Assembly: GCF_965221945.1 (NCBI RefSeq)
Contig: NZ_OZ244925.1
Coordinates: 3,162,001 to 3,226,000 of the forward strand
Direction: 5' to 3'
Length of the DNA: 64,000 nt
Source of the DNA: Poriferisodalis sp965221945
Lineage (GTDB): Bacteria; Actinomycetota; Acidimicrobiia; Acidimicrobiales; Poriferisodalaceae
The position numbers and the translations under genes are program-made. The notes under the pieces were generated by a model. The model made no database searches. It saw only the letters and a program-made list of their open reading frames with translations, and was not told the DNA's origin. Shown here in pieces: positions 44,309 through 52,810 of the stretch; the stretch's first letter is position 1, and each line of letters starts with the position of its first letter.

Positions 44309-45093
44309 TCGTGTCCCCCGCCGGTTTCGCCAGACTCGTCCGATTCGCCTGAGCCCTCCTCGCCAGGTTCGCCGTGATCGCCAGCGATCTCGGCGCCGCC
44401 CTCCGGGTGAAACTCGCGCTCACCCCTCACCCCAAAAGCGATGCCCGCCACGATGAGTGCAACGCCACCCAGCACCAGCGTCGAGGCCATCACCGAACGC
44501 CTGATCTGGGGCTTGGCGTACACCACGAACGCGAACGCCAGGATCATCGCTGCAATCACGATTGCCGCCAAGCTCGCCTTGGTCTTGCTCACCGACAGGA
44601 AGATCCGGGAGGCCAGCACCACCGGCACACCGATGCCCAGCACGCCATAGAGCGAGATCTCGAAGGGCCGCAGCAACCGGGCCCGCTCGACCGCATTCGA
44701 TGCTGCGTCAGTGGAGAGGTGCTCTGCCCACGCGCTCATCGTCCACTCGACAGCGGAAATGAGCAGCAGCGCCACGCCTGCAATGGTCAGCAGGGAGCCC
44801 GTCACCAAGCCGACCATGAGCACGCCCATGCCCACCGCCGCCATGATCGGCCAGTAGGCCGGTGTCGGCCGGTAGTCGTGCGAATGCGCCCGGTCGGGCG
44901 AGTCGCCGTCGCCCACCGTCAGTGCCAGGGCGAACAGCAACGCAAATGCCGCAGCAGCGACACCCAGCACGATGGTGGCGTACATGACCACATGGCCCGT
45001 GTCGTCCATGCCGGTGAGCACGCCGACAACCACTGCGGCTGCGGCGGCCAGCGCGATGCGACCGGCGAAGTATCTGCTGGCGATGCCGACCAT
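44305..45093 (-). CDS. Membrane protein resembling the CoxA C-terminal extension
   Basis: 262 aa, six or seven hydrophobic helices and an acidic tail. Residues about 77-96 (RPTPAYWPIMAAVGMGVLMV) align with PSPSYWPIVLAMGLPLIGFG in the C-terminal extension of the active subunit I, and VALLLISAVEWTM continues the match. It starts 7 bp after a subunit III homologue and is coupled to coxB by ATGA. It may derive from a duplicated oxidase operon. Function unknown. Confidence 0.7.
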   Translation of the reverse strand: MVGIASRYFAGRIALAAAAAVVVGVLTGMDDTGHVVMYATIVLGVAAAAFALLFALALTVGDGDSPDRAHSHDYRPTPAYWPIMAAVGMGVLMVGLVTGSLLTIAGVALLLISAVEWTMSAWAEHLSTDAASNAVERARLLRPFEISLYGVLGIGVPVVLASRIFLSVSKTKASLAAIVIAAMILAFAFVVYAKPQIRRSVMASTLVLGGVALIVAGIAFGVRGEREFHPEGGAEIAGDHGEPGEEGSGESDESGETGGGHE

Positions 45094-45100
45094 CGATCCC

Positions 45101-45742
45101 CTACTTCACCACGTACACGGCGTACCAGGTGGCTGCCCACGCAAGCACGGCGAAGTCCCAGAAGAAGACCGCTGCGCCCAGCGGCGTTGAACGGTCCCGG
45201 CCGACGCCGCCGCCAAGCGACCGGAGCGTCATGAGGCCGAGGTAGAACATTCCGACGATCAGGATGGCCAGCGAGAGCCCGGTTACCGCGAACGCGAGGT
45301 TGGCCCACTCGCCCGAGCCGAGCTCTACCTCCATGCGGTTCAGGCTGAACATCACCATGTTGAAGAAGGCGAAGCCCATCACCAGCGTGATGGCCATGCC
45401 CACCCAGGTGTGACCGCGTTCGCCGCGGCCGCTTGCCCACACGGCCCAGTGCGCAGTCACCACCGAGACGAGCAGCGTGATGAGGGCATAGACGAGCTGC
45501 GGACTCGGTACAGCGTGGCCGGCCAGCCATTCGTGGCCCGGGTCCATGCCCGAGGCGTGCCGGCGGGCCATGTAGTGGCCCAGCGCTCCGGCGACTGCCA
45601 TGGCCCCGGCTGCAATTGCAAAGCCCGTGCCGACCAGCTGGCTACGCGGGCGCGGCGGTAGGCCGGGAACGACATAGCGGCCGGGTTGCTGGCCCTCAAC
45701 CGTGCTCGCGGCGCTGGCTGGGTTGGCGATGGATGCTGGCAT
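45101..45742 (-). CDS. Second haem-copper oxidase subunit III homologue
   Basis: 213 aa with five helices. LVTGTG-like start, PSPQLVYALITLLVSVVTAHWAVWA, FAFFNMVMFSLNRMEVE and the C-terminal FFWDFAVLAWAATWYAVYV follow the subunit III layout (the last aligns with LYWHFVDIVWIVIFAVVYL). Its ATG overlaps the stop of the ligand-less subunit I homologue as TGATG, so the two are produced together. Confidence 0.8.
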   Translation of the reverse strand: MPASIANPASAASTVEGQQPGRYVVPGLPPRPRSQLVGTGFAIAAGAMAVAGALGHYMARRHASGMDPGHEWLAGHAVPSPQLVYALITLLVSVVTAHWAVWASGRGERGHTWVGMAITLVMGFAFFNMVMFSLNRMEVELGSGEWANLAFAVTGLSLAILIVGMFYLGLMTLRSLGGGVGRDRSTPLGAAVFFWDFAVLAWAATWYAVYVVK

Positions 45743-47463
45743 CAGGCCGGCACCTCCTGCGCTTCACGTTCGCCTGCAGCAACGCTGCCGTTGAGTTCCG
45801 CGTCGAGCAGCGGCGTGCCGGACGTGAGCTCAGGCAATGCTTCAGCGGGGCCGAGCGGGGGCGGCGAGTCGAGCAGCCATTCTGGGGTGAGCCCGCCCCA
45901 GGGGTCGGCTTCGGCTTCGGCGCCCTTGCCCATTGCAACCGAGACCAGGATGTTCAGGACCACGAGCGCCAACCCGGCCAGCACCCCGATCACGCCGATG
46001 GCGCCGAGAACCGACAGACCCTCCGCGCCCGATGCATCGACGAGGCCCGCATAGCCGGTCGTGAGCAGCGGGTCGTGGTAGACGAACTGCGGCTGCTCGG
46101 TGAAGGCACCTGACAGCGTCGGGCCGAGCCATGCGAGGAATGCGCCACCGCCAATGGCAGCGAAGCTCGCCAAGCCTGCAAGCTCGGACAGGCGCCGGCC
46201 CCAGATCTTGGGTGCCCACCAGTGCAGCGCAGCGAGCGCTCCGAGCAGCCCTGCGCCGTAGATGAGCAGGCTCTGTTGGCCCGTCACCCACGTGGTCATG
46301 CGCAGTGGGGCATTTCCGTCGATGCCTCGGCCAGCGATCTGCAGCCAGTCCACAGCCGCGCCGATCAGTCCGATCAGCGCGGCGACCGCCACGAGCAGGC
46401 CGGCAAAGAATGCGGCCAGCACCGCCGTGTTGGGACGCGGCCACTTGCGGCTCTGCCACACGGTGAAGCCCAGCAGCGCCAGCAATCCGGAGACACCCGC
46501 CAGCGCGCCGGCGTACAGGCCGACCAGCACGATGCCTTCGAGGCCATCGACGATGTCGGCACCCTCGGCGGTGATGCCAAAGTTGGCCCAGGCGCCGAAT
46601 CCGAAGAGCCCAACGAGGCCCATCGTGAAGTACAGCGCGAGCGGCTCGAATACCCAGCGCCGGGCTGCGGCCAGCATGACCTCGGCGGCCACGCCCAGAA
46701 CCGGCACCACATAGATGAACAGTTGCGGCGTCCGGTACATCCAGTCGATACGGGACCAGATGCCGTAGTTGCCTTCGAGGAACACGCGGCCGTAGCGGTG
46801 GTCGATGTAGAGAATGACGATCTGGCCGAGCACCACGCCGAGGCTGACCACCAGCATCGACGCCGTCACGAGCGCCGACCACGCGAATGGGGGCGTGCGG
46901 TCCATGTACATGCCCGGGGCACGCATGGTGAGCGTGGTGACGGCAACGCAAATGGCGCCGGTGAGCAGCGACATCACGAGCCCGGCAACCGCCAGCAAGT
47001 GCAGGTCGACGCCGTCGTCCCAGCCCCCACCGGGCCCGCCGTTGGCGATGTACGCGCCAACGAGGATGCCGAACGAGATCAGCCAGCCCCAGAACGACAG
47101 AGCTGCTGCCCGGCCGAATGCCACGTTGGGGGCACCCACCTGCAGCGGGACCACATACATCGCAATGCCCAGGAACAGCGGGATGAGCATGCCGAACACC
47201 AAAGCGTCCCGCGTGAACGTGAACGCCTGCACGAAGGTGTCGGAATTCAGAACGGTGTGGCCGTTTGCTGAGGCAAGATCGAAGCGCACCAGCAGGTCGG
47301 TGACCGCACCAGCCAGAGCGAACAGCAGGGAACAGCCGATGAACAGGCGACCGATGCGCTTGTGGTCGGTGGTATTGAGCCAGCCGAACGCCGTGGGGTC
47401 TTCTGCCTGTGAAGCCACGGCAGATCCTTCCGAATGCTCAGCTTCGGTAGTGGCGTCGGTCAT
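45742..47463 (-). CDS. Subunit I homologue lacking all haem and CuB ligands
   Basis: 573 aa from ATG 47463. It aligns with the active CtaD along its length (NTTDHKRIGRLFIGCSLLFA; MYVVPLQVGAPNVAFGR; HWWAPKIWG; EADPWGGLTPEWLLDSPPP). At ligand positions it has Thr84 for haem a His103, Thr245/Gln247/Phe249 for His281/Glu283/Tyr285, Asn294-Phe295 for His330-His331, Gln396 for His416 and Ser398 for His418. It cannot be an oxidase. The intact frame, conserved membrane core and coupling to a subunit III homologue argue that it is a working structural or assembly protein rather than a pseudogene. Confidence 0.88.
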   Translation of the reverse strand: MTDATTEAEHSEGSAVASQAEDPTAFGWLNTTDHKRIGRLFIGCSLLFALAGAVTDLLVRFDLASANGHTVLNSDTFVQAFTFTRDALVFGMLIPLFLGIAMYVVPLQVGAPNVAFGRAAALSFWGWLISFGILVGAYIANGGPGGGWDDGVDLHLLAVAGLVMSLLTGAICVAVTTLTMRAPGMYMDRTPPFAWSALVTASMLVVSLGVVLGQIVILYIDHRYGRVFLEGNYGIWSRIDWMYRTPQLFIYVVPVLGVAAEVMLAAARRWVFEPLALYFTMGLVGLFGFGAWANFGITAEGADIVDGLEGIVLVGLYAGALAGVSGLLALLGFTVWQSRKWPRPNTAVLAAFFAGLLVAVAALIGLIGAAVDWLQIAGRGIDGNAPLRMTTWVTGQQSLLIYGAGLLGALAALHWWAPKIWGRRLSELAGLASFAAIGGGAFLAWLGPTLSGAFTEQPQFVYHDPLLTTGYAGLVDASGAEGLSVLGAIGVIGVLAGLALVVLNILVSVAMGKGAEAEADPWGGLTPEWLLDSPPPLGPAEALPELTSGTPLLDAELNGSVAAGEREAQEVPA

Positions 47464-47623
47464 GCGGCGAAGTGATTCCCGGACTCGGCGGGCAGCGCCG
47501 CTTTGGGGCGACACCAACGGGGCACTCTAGCGACCCGCGGGCTCCTCAACCAGATTGTCTGCGACCAAATCGCGGCGGTCTTCCGCACTGGCTGCACGCC
47601 GGTGCCCCACCACAACCCCGTCA

Positions 47624-48520
47624 CTAGCCGAACCGCACAATCACGTCGGCTGCCATCGCCACGAACAGCAGGCCGAGGTATGCGATGGAGCTGTGGAAGA
47701 CGCGCATTGCGGTACCAGGGTTCAGAGAGCGCCAGAGCGCCAGCAGTTGCCACCCGAATGCTGCACCCCCAGACACCGCTGCCACCAAGTACAGCGCTCC
47801 TGTTTCGGCGGCCACGGCGAACCACAGCGACAGCGCGATCACCGCGACCGTGTGCAGCGTCATCTGCACCAGCACCGAGCGCTCGCTCGCTACCGACGGC
47901 AGCATCGGCACGTCGGCAGCGCCGTAGTCGTCGGCATAGCGAATTGCCAGCGCCCAGAAGTGCGGCGGCGTCCAGAAGAAGACGATAGCGAAAGCGATCC
48001 AGGCCTCAAGCGACAGCGAGCCCGTCACGGCCGCCCAGCCGACGAGCACCGGCGCCGCGCCCGCCGCCCCGCCGATGACGATGTTCTGGGCGGACGTCCG
48101 CTTCAGCCACAGCGTGTACACGAACACGTAGAACAGGCAGGCCGCCAGCGCCAGCAGCGCTACCAGCAGATTGGCGCCCCACCACAGAATCCCGAAGGCC
48201 AACACCTCGAGCACCACGCCGTAGATCAGGGCCGCGCGGGGCGTCACGGTGCCGACGACCAGCGGTCGATGCGCCGTCCGAGCCATCGTGGCATCGATGT
48301 CGCGATCGATGTACATGTTGAAGGTGTTGGCACCTGCCGCGGACAGCGTGCCGCCGACGACGGTGAGCACCACAAGCGCCAGGCTGGGCACGCCACCTTC
48401 GGCGACAAACATCGGCGGCACCGTTGTCACCAGCAGCAGCTCGATGATGCGCGGCTTCGTGAGCGCGACATACCCCCGCAATGTTGATCCAAAGAGTGTT
48501 GGGCGCAGCGTCGCCAGCAT
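47624..48520 (-). CDS. ctaB: Protohaem IX farnesyltransferase (haem O synthase)
   Basis: 298 aa from ATG 48520. UbiA-type prenyltransferase: YVALTKPRIIELLLVTTVP, NTFNMYIDRDIDATMARTAHRP (NxxxDxxxD), YTLWLKRTSAQNIVIGG and FFWTPPHFWALAIRYADDY. It farnesylates haem B to haem O. Divergent from ctaA, whose product takes haem O to haem A, supplying the aa3 centre. Confidence 0.97.
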   Translation of the reverse strand: MLATLRPTLFGSTLRGYVALTKPRIIELLLVTTVPPMFVAEGGVPSLALVVLTVVGGTLSAAGANTFNMYIDRDIDATMARTAHRPLVVGTVTPRAALIYGVVLEVLAFGILWWGANLLVALLALAACLFYVFVYTLWLKRTSAQNIVIGGAAGAAPVLVGWAAVTGSLSLEAWIAFAIVFFWTPPHFWALAIRYADDYGAADVPMLPSVASERSVLVQMTLHTVAVIALSLWFAVAAETGALYLVAAVSGGAAFGWQLLALWRSLNPGTAMRVFHSSIAYLGLLFVAMAADVIVRFG

Positions 48521-48556
48521 TGCTGTGAGCGTACGTGTCGCCTCTAGCGTTTCGGC

Positions 48557-49645
48557 GTGAGCTTGCTGCGTCAGGCGCGTGTCGGGGAGGGCAGGCTGGA
48601 CCTGATGCGCCTGCGGGGGCGCAGGCCGTACCAGATGCGCCTGCGGGGGCGCAGGCCGTGTGTAACGCCGAGGCGGTTCGCACTGGTAGCCCGTTGGGCG
48701 CTCTGGGCGCTCGTGGCAATTGTGATTACCGGCGCGCTGGTGCGACTCACTGGCAGCGGGCTGGGGTGCAGCGATTGGCCGAACTGCGAGCCCGGCGAGT
48801 TCGTGCCGGCTGCGGACTTCCACGGCTGGGTGGAGTTCGGAAACCGCATCGTGACCGGTTTGGTGTCGGTGGCGGTTGTCTTGGCCGTCGGCGCGTCGTT
48901 GTGGCGGGATCCCCGGCGGGCTGACCTGATGTGGTGGTCGCTTGCGCTGGTTGTGGGCGTCGCATTTCAGATCGGCCTCGGTGCGGTCACCGTGCTGACG
49001 CACCTGTCGCCGCCGATCGTCATGTCGCATTTCTTGGCATCGCAGGTGCTGGTGGCGGCAGCGGTCGTGCTGCAACACCGGGCAGGCATCGAGCCGCGGG
49101 CTGGCGGGAACACGAGCGCTGCGCTTGGGACGCCGATCCGGGCGCACGCCTGGCTCGCGGCGGCGTTGACCGCGGCAGCGCTGTGGACCGGGACGGTGGT
49201 GACCGGCACGGGCCCCCACGGCGGTGACGAGCACGTCGAGCGATTGCAGTTCGCGCTGCCGTCGGTAGCGCGCATCCACGGCATCACTGTGGTGATCCTG
49301 GCTGTCGTCACCTTGGTGCTCGGCGCTCGCGTGCGGCGCGTGGCCATCGCGCATCGCGGTAGTGCGTTCGGTACATGTGCGTCGCAACTGGGGCGGAGGG
49401 TGCGCACGGTGATCGGTGTCATGGCCGTACAGGCCGCCATCGGCTATGTGCAGTACTTCACCGAACTGCCAGTGCTGCTCGTTGCGCTGCATGTCGCTGG
49501 CGCCACACTGGCAACCATCGCCATGACCCGCTTGGTGCTGGCAACCGGGATCCATTCAACACAGCCTGCGGCCACGCAAACCCTCTCAGCGCAGCCGCCG
49601 GTCGACGAATCGGTTGGCATCGCGTCCCGCGGCTTCGCAAAATGA
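48557..49645 (+). CDS. ctaA: Haem A synthase (CtaA/COX15)
   Basis: 362 aa from GTG 48557; ATG 48605 and ATG 48635 are alternatives. The first 37 residues hold a repeated MRLRGRRP motif and sit only 36 bp from ctaB, so 48635 (336 aa) may be the true start. Eight helices: GALVRLTGSGLGCSDWPNC, EFGNRIVTGLVSV, VMSHFLASQVLVAAAVVLQH, VVTGTGPHGGDEH, RIHGITVV and LVALHVAGATL carry the family's haem-binding residues. It oxidises haem O to haem A for the oxidase. Confidence 0.93.
   Translation: MSLLRQARVGEGRLDLMRLRGRRPYQMRLRGRRPCVTPRRFALVARWALWALVAIVITGALVRLTGSGLGCSDWPNCEPGEFVPAADFHGWVEFGNRIVTGLVSVAVVLAVGASLWRDPRRADLMWWSLALVVGVAFQIGLGAVTVLTHLSPPIVMSHFLASQVLVAAAVVLQHRAGIEPRAGGNTSAALGTPIRAHAWLAAALTAAALWTGTVVTGTGPHGGDEHVERLQFALPSVARIHGITVVILAVVTLVLGARVRRVAIAHRGSAFGTCASQLGRRVRTVIGVMAVQAAIGYVQYFTELPVLLVALHVAGATLATIAMTRLVLATGIHSTQPAATQTLSAQPPVDESVGIASRGFAK
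48604..48659 (+). repeat. Two tandem 30-bp units, each a GC hairpin, at the start of ctaA
   Basis: 26 bases starting GATGCGCCTGCGGGGGCGCA are repeated exactly at 48604-48629 and 48634-48659 (period 30 bp). Each copy contains GCCTGCG and CGCAGGC, a 7-bp stem with a G-rich loop. In the ctaA frame each unit encodes MRLRGRRP. Confidence 0.85.
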
Positions 49646-49649
49646 TGCC

Positions 49650-49958
49650 GTGAGCCCGCCTGCACCGGCCGTCGCCGACCCTGAGGTCATCCGCGATCCG
49701 ACGACCGAGGACGAACACAGCACCGATGTGCCGTGGGTGGTTCTGGTCTGGAACGACCCGATCAACCTGATGAGCTACGTCGTGTATGTGTTCCAGAAGC
49801 TGTTCGGGTACAGCGAGGCCAAGGCGACCGAGCTGATGCTGGACGTGCACAACAAGGGTCGTGCGGCGGTGGCCTGGGGGACGCGCGAGAAGGCCGAGCT
49901 CGATGTCTTTCGCCTGCACGAGTACGGCCTGTGGGCCACCATGCAGAAGGACACCTGA
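49650..49958 (+). CDS. clpS: ClpS adaptor of the ClpAP/ClpCP protease
   Basis: 102 aa from GTG 49650. WVVLVWNDPINLMSYVVYVF, then GYSEAKATELMLDVHNKG, then AVAWGTREKAELDVFRLHEYGL are the ClpS fold, with the conserved NDP and His-Asn region of the N-degron pocket. It presents N-end-rule substrates to Clp. It overlaps nothing but is tightly followed by a DUF2017 gene, the usual actinobacterial neighbour. Confidence 0.95.
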   Translation: MSPPAPAVADPEVIRDPTTEDEHSTDVPWVVLVWNDPINLMSYVVYVFQKLFGYSEAKATELMLDVHNKGRAAVAWGTREKAELDVFRLHEYGLWATMQKDT

Positions 49959-50017
49959 GCGGTGTCCGCTGCACGCTGCTGGCGGCTGACTCCCGGTGGC
50001 ACGACAAAGATGACCTC

Positions 50018-50506
50018 GTGACCGGAACGCGTTTTGGAGCTCGCGGATCCTTGGTGAGCGTGCATCTCGCCGATTGGGAGCGGCGACTCCTTGCCGAGAT
50101 GGTGGGAGAGCTGCGCAGGAACTTGCTGGATCACACGCCAGCACGCGACGGCGGGGACGGCTTGGATCCATCGCTCCGGCGCCTGTTCCCGCCGGCTTAC
50201 CTGAGCGATCCCGATCGCGACGCCGACTACCAGCGCCTCATGCGCGACGAGCTGCTGGCCGAGCGGCTCGATCACCTCGATCTGCTCGATGGCACGCTCG
50301 AAGCTGATCACCTCGACGACGACCAGGTGACCGCCTGGGTGCAGGGTCTGAACGAGCTGCGCCTGGTCCTCGGCACCCAGCTCGACATCTCCGAGGAAGA
50401 TGACTCGACTGATGTCGACCCGCACGATCCCGGCCAGCGGCCGCGCCTGCGGTACCACTACCTTGGGGGCCTGCTCGCCGAACTCATTGACGCCGCGCAC
50501 CGCTGA
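50018..50506 (+). CDS. DUF2017 family protein
   Basis: 162 aa from GTG 50018. Leu/Asp-rich helical protein with SLRRLFPPAYLSDPDRDADYQRL, LDHLDLLDG, VTAWVQGLNELRLVLGTQLD and a C-terminal RYHYLGGLLAELIDAA. This family sits next to clpS across actinobacteria and has no known activity. Confidence 0.85.
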   Translation: MTGTRFGARGSLVSVHLADWERRLLAEMVGELRRNLLDHTPARDGGDGLDPSLRRLFPPAYLSDPDRDADYQRLMRDELLAERLDHLDLLDGTLEADHLDDDQVTAWVQGLNELRLVLGTQLDISEEDDSTDVDPHDPGQRPRLRYHYLGGLLAELIDAAHR

Positions 50507-50567
50507 TCCCGGCGGTGCCATTGCGGTCGTTGCCCCCAGACGGCTCCGGCCTAGCCTGAGATGCCCT

Positions 50568-50640
50568 GCCCCCATCGTCTAGCGGCCTAGGACACCGGCC
50601 TTTCACGCCGGCGGCACGGGTTCGAATCCCGTTGGGGGTG
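50568..50640 (+). tRNA. tRNA-Glu (anticodon TTC)
   Basis: 73 nt cloverleaf: acceptor GCCCCCA/TGGGGGT, anticodon arm CCGGC-CTTTCAC-GCCGG (TTC, Glu), T-arm ACGGG-TTCGAAT-CCCGT, discriminator G, no encoded CCA. Besides translation, Glu-tRNA is the substrate of HemA encoded in this window. Confidence 0.95.
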
Positions 50641-50659
50641 CTGCGATTCCGCGACCATC

Positions 50660-52027
50660 TCAGTCGCGCTCGGCCAGCGGCAGACGCAGCTCGACAGTGG
50701 CTCCCGGGCCTTCGGTGTCGATGACGGCCGCGGAGCCCTCGTGGGTGCGAGCGACGTAGTCGACAATGGACAGCCCGAGGCCCGAACCGGGCTGCGAGCG
50801 AGACTCGGGAGCCCGGTAGAAGCGTTCGAAGACCACCTCCCGCAGGGCGGGGTCGATTCCGGGACCGCGGTCGCGCACCAAAACGATCGCTAGGCCTTCA
50901 CGATGCGCAACGCTGATCTCGATGGGCTCACCGGGCGGTGACCACTTGAGGGCGTTGTCGATGAGGTTGCTGATGGCACGCTCCACCAACGCCACGTTGA
51001 CCACCACCTCGCACGACTCAAAGTCGGTCACAAAGTCGACCTCGGCGCGACGACGGTGCCGGTCCACCACCGAGGCCGCAATGTCGACGAGATCGACTGG
51101 CGTCGGCTCGCCCTGGGCACGCTGATCACTGGCCAACTCGACGAGTTCGCCCACCAGCTCGGTGAGCTGATCCAGCTCGAACTGGACGTCGTCAAGCATC
51201 CGGCGGCGCTCATTGGAATCGAGCACCGCGGCCGCCCCATCGGAGTCCTGTGTGGCTTCGGCACGCGACAGCAGCTCGATGTTGGTACGGATGCTGGTGA
51301 GCGGCGTCCGAAGTTCGTGGCCGGCGTCGGTCACCAACCGCTGTTGTTGGGCGCGCGACAGGGCAAGTGCTTCGAGCATCGCGTTGAAGCTGCGCGCCAG
51401 CTCGCCAAGCTCGTCGTCACGCTCGGGCTCGATGGGCTGGTCGAGATCCTGGGTTTGGGCGACGTTCTGCGCCGCGGCCGTCAGTCGACGCACCGGGCCC
51501 ATTGCGCGGCCAGCTACAAGGAAGCCCAGTAAACCCGCGAGAGCGACGCCAGCGATCGCCACTACTGCGAGCGCCTCACGCACTCCGTGGGCGTAGTGGT
51601 CGAACTCGCTCAACGGCCGGGCGACCATGAGTGCTCCGCGTGGCCCCAGCGAGACCGTCAACACCCGGAGCCTCACCGTGTCGGTGGCGACATCGGCGGA
51701 GTGAGTCTTCGCGTGGCCCAAGGCGACCTCAAGGTCGCCGCGCGAGACCGGAATCACGTCATCAGAGATGTATCTCACCGTTCCCTTGGGCCCAATCACC
51801 TGGACCAGCACGTCGTAGGGGACGTGCTTGCCAAACGCGCGAATCCCGACGCTCTGGCGAAAGCGGCCATCAGCAGTCACCAGGACGTGCGCACGTTCCT
51901 CGAGCTGCTCGTCAATCGCCGAGCGGGCCTCGCTGCGCGCGATCCACAACATGACCCCCAACACCGCCAACACTGCGACCGCTACCGAAGCGGCCACCAG
52001 CAGACCCAGGCGTGTTCGGAAGCTCAC
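50660..52027 (-). CDS. Sensor histidine kinase (MprB-like)
   Basis: 455 aa. Helix at about 8-29, an extracytoplasmic sensor region to about 155, a second helix (about 158-180), HAMP, then the H-box DAGHELRTPLTSIRTNIELL. N-box NLIDNALKWSPPG, G1 DRGPGIDP, F-box VFERFYRAPESR and G2 GSGLGLSIVDYV follow. It autophosphorylates on His and signals to the response regulator encoded just upstream, which it overlaps as ATGA-type. Stimulus unknown. Confidence 0.93.
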   Translation of the reverse strand: MSFRTRLGLLVAASVAVAVLAVLGVMLWIARSEARSAIDEQLEERAHVLVTADGRFRQSVGIRAFGKHVPYDVLVQVIGPKGTVRYISDDVIPVSRGDLEVALGHAKTHSADVATDTVRLRVLTVSLGPRGALMVARPLSEFDHYAHGVREALAVVAIAGVALAGLLGFLVAGRAMGPVRRLTAAAQNVAQTQDLDQPIEPERDDELGELARSFNAMLEALALSRAQQQRLVTDAGHELRTPLTSIRTNIELLSRAEATQDSDGAAAVLDSNERRRMLDDVQFELDQLTELVGELVELASDQRAQGEPTPVDLVDIAASVVDRHRRRAEVDFVTDFESCEVVVNVALVERAISNLIDNALKWSPPGEPIEISVAHREGLAIVLVRDRGPGIDPALREVVFERFYRAPESRSQPGSGLGLSIVDYVARTHEGSAAVIDTEGPGATVELRLPLAERD

Positions 52028-52779
52028 GAGCTTCTCAGCACGTATCCCACGCTGCGCACGGTGCGAATGGGTCCACGCCCATCTGTGCCAGTGTTCGCTT
52101 CTGCCAGCTTGCGGCGCAGATAGCCGACGTACACCTCCAGCGAATTCGAGGCGAGCGAGGCGTCGTAACCCCAGACCGTGTCGTAGATCTCATCACGCGT
52201 CAGAACGCGATCGGGGTTGCGCAGGAACAATTCCAGCAGCTGATGCTCGGTGTGCGTCAGTGTCACCGTCTCACCGGCACACGTCACCTCGTAGCTGGCC
52301 GTGTCCATGACGATGTCGCCGCAGGCCAGCCGCTCATCGCCTCCAGAGGCCTCGGAAGCTGCACCCCGGCGCAGCAGTGCCCGCAGCCGTGCCAGCAGCT
52401 CGTCGAGCGCGAACGGCTTCGCCAGGTAGTCGTCGGCTCCGGCATCGAGGCCTTCCACCCGGTCGACGGTCGAACCCCGGGCCGTCAACAGCAGGATCGG
52501 CAACCTGCTCCCAGCAGCACGCAAGCGACGGCACAGCTCGAAGCCGCCCAGATTCGGCATAGTGGCATCGAGCACCATCACGTCAGCTCTGCCGGCCAAT
52601 GCCTCTCCCTCGAGGCCATCGCGACCCTCGAGCACCGAATAACCCTCGATCTGCAGGGCGCGACGCAATGCCGCACGGATCCGCTGATCGTCGTCGACGA
52701 CGGCTACAGCGGGACCGTTGCCGCCCGGCCGGTCAGGGTCCACAGTCCCATTCTGGAATCCAGACGGTGAGAATCCCAT
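52024..52779 (-). CDS. OmpR/PhoB-family response regulator (MprA-like)
   Basis: 251 aa. Receiver: acidic pair VVDDD, phosphoacceptor Asp in VMVLDATMPN, Thr in LLLTARG, Lys in YLAKPFALDEL. C-terminal winged helix: VTLTHTEHQLLELFLRNPDR, then VYVGYLRRKLAE. The first 22 residues are outside the fold, so a GTG at 52743 may be the true start. It pairs with the kinase downstream. Confidence 0.93.
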   Translation of the reverse strand: MGFSPSGFQNGTVDPDRPGGNGPAVAVVDDDQRIRAALRRALQIEGYSVLEGRDGLEGEALAGRADVMVLDATMPNLGGFELCRRLRAAGSRLPILLLTARGSTVDRVEGLDAGADDYLAKPFALDELLARLRALLRRGAASEASGGDERLACGDIVMDTASYEVTCAGETVTLTHTEHQLLELFLRNPDRVLTRDEIYDTVWGYDASLASNSLEVYVGYLRRKLAEANTGTDGRGPIRTVRSVGYVLRSS

Positions 52780-52810
52780 GAGAATGCCGGCGGGCCCGGG
52801 CGGTGGCCGC

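Noticed and set aside
45742..47463. Treating the ligand-less subunit I gene as a pseudogene
   Set aside because: No frameshift or stop over 573 codons, conserved membrane core, and TGATG coupling to its neighbour argue for a maintained protein.
48604..48659. CRISPR-like or other repeat array
   Set aside because: Only two adjacent copies without spacers. No CRISPR array or cas gene is seen anywhere in the window.
47624..49555. 643-residue minus-strand ORF spanning ctaB and the opposite strand of ctaA
   Set aside because: Only the part from ATG 48520 is CtaB. The upstream half is antisense to ctaA and low-complexity.
48557..49645. EFGNR in CtaA as a lost haem ligand
   Set aside because: From memory, actinobacterial CtaA proteins commonly read EFGNR at this place, so it is not unusual enough to report.
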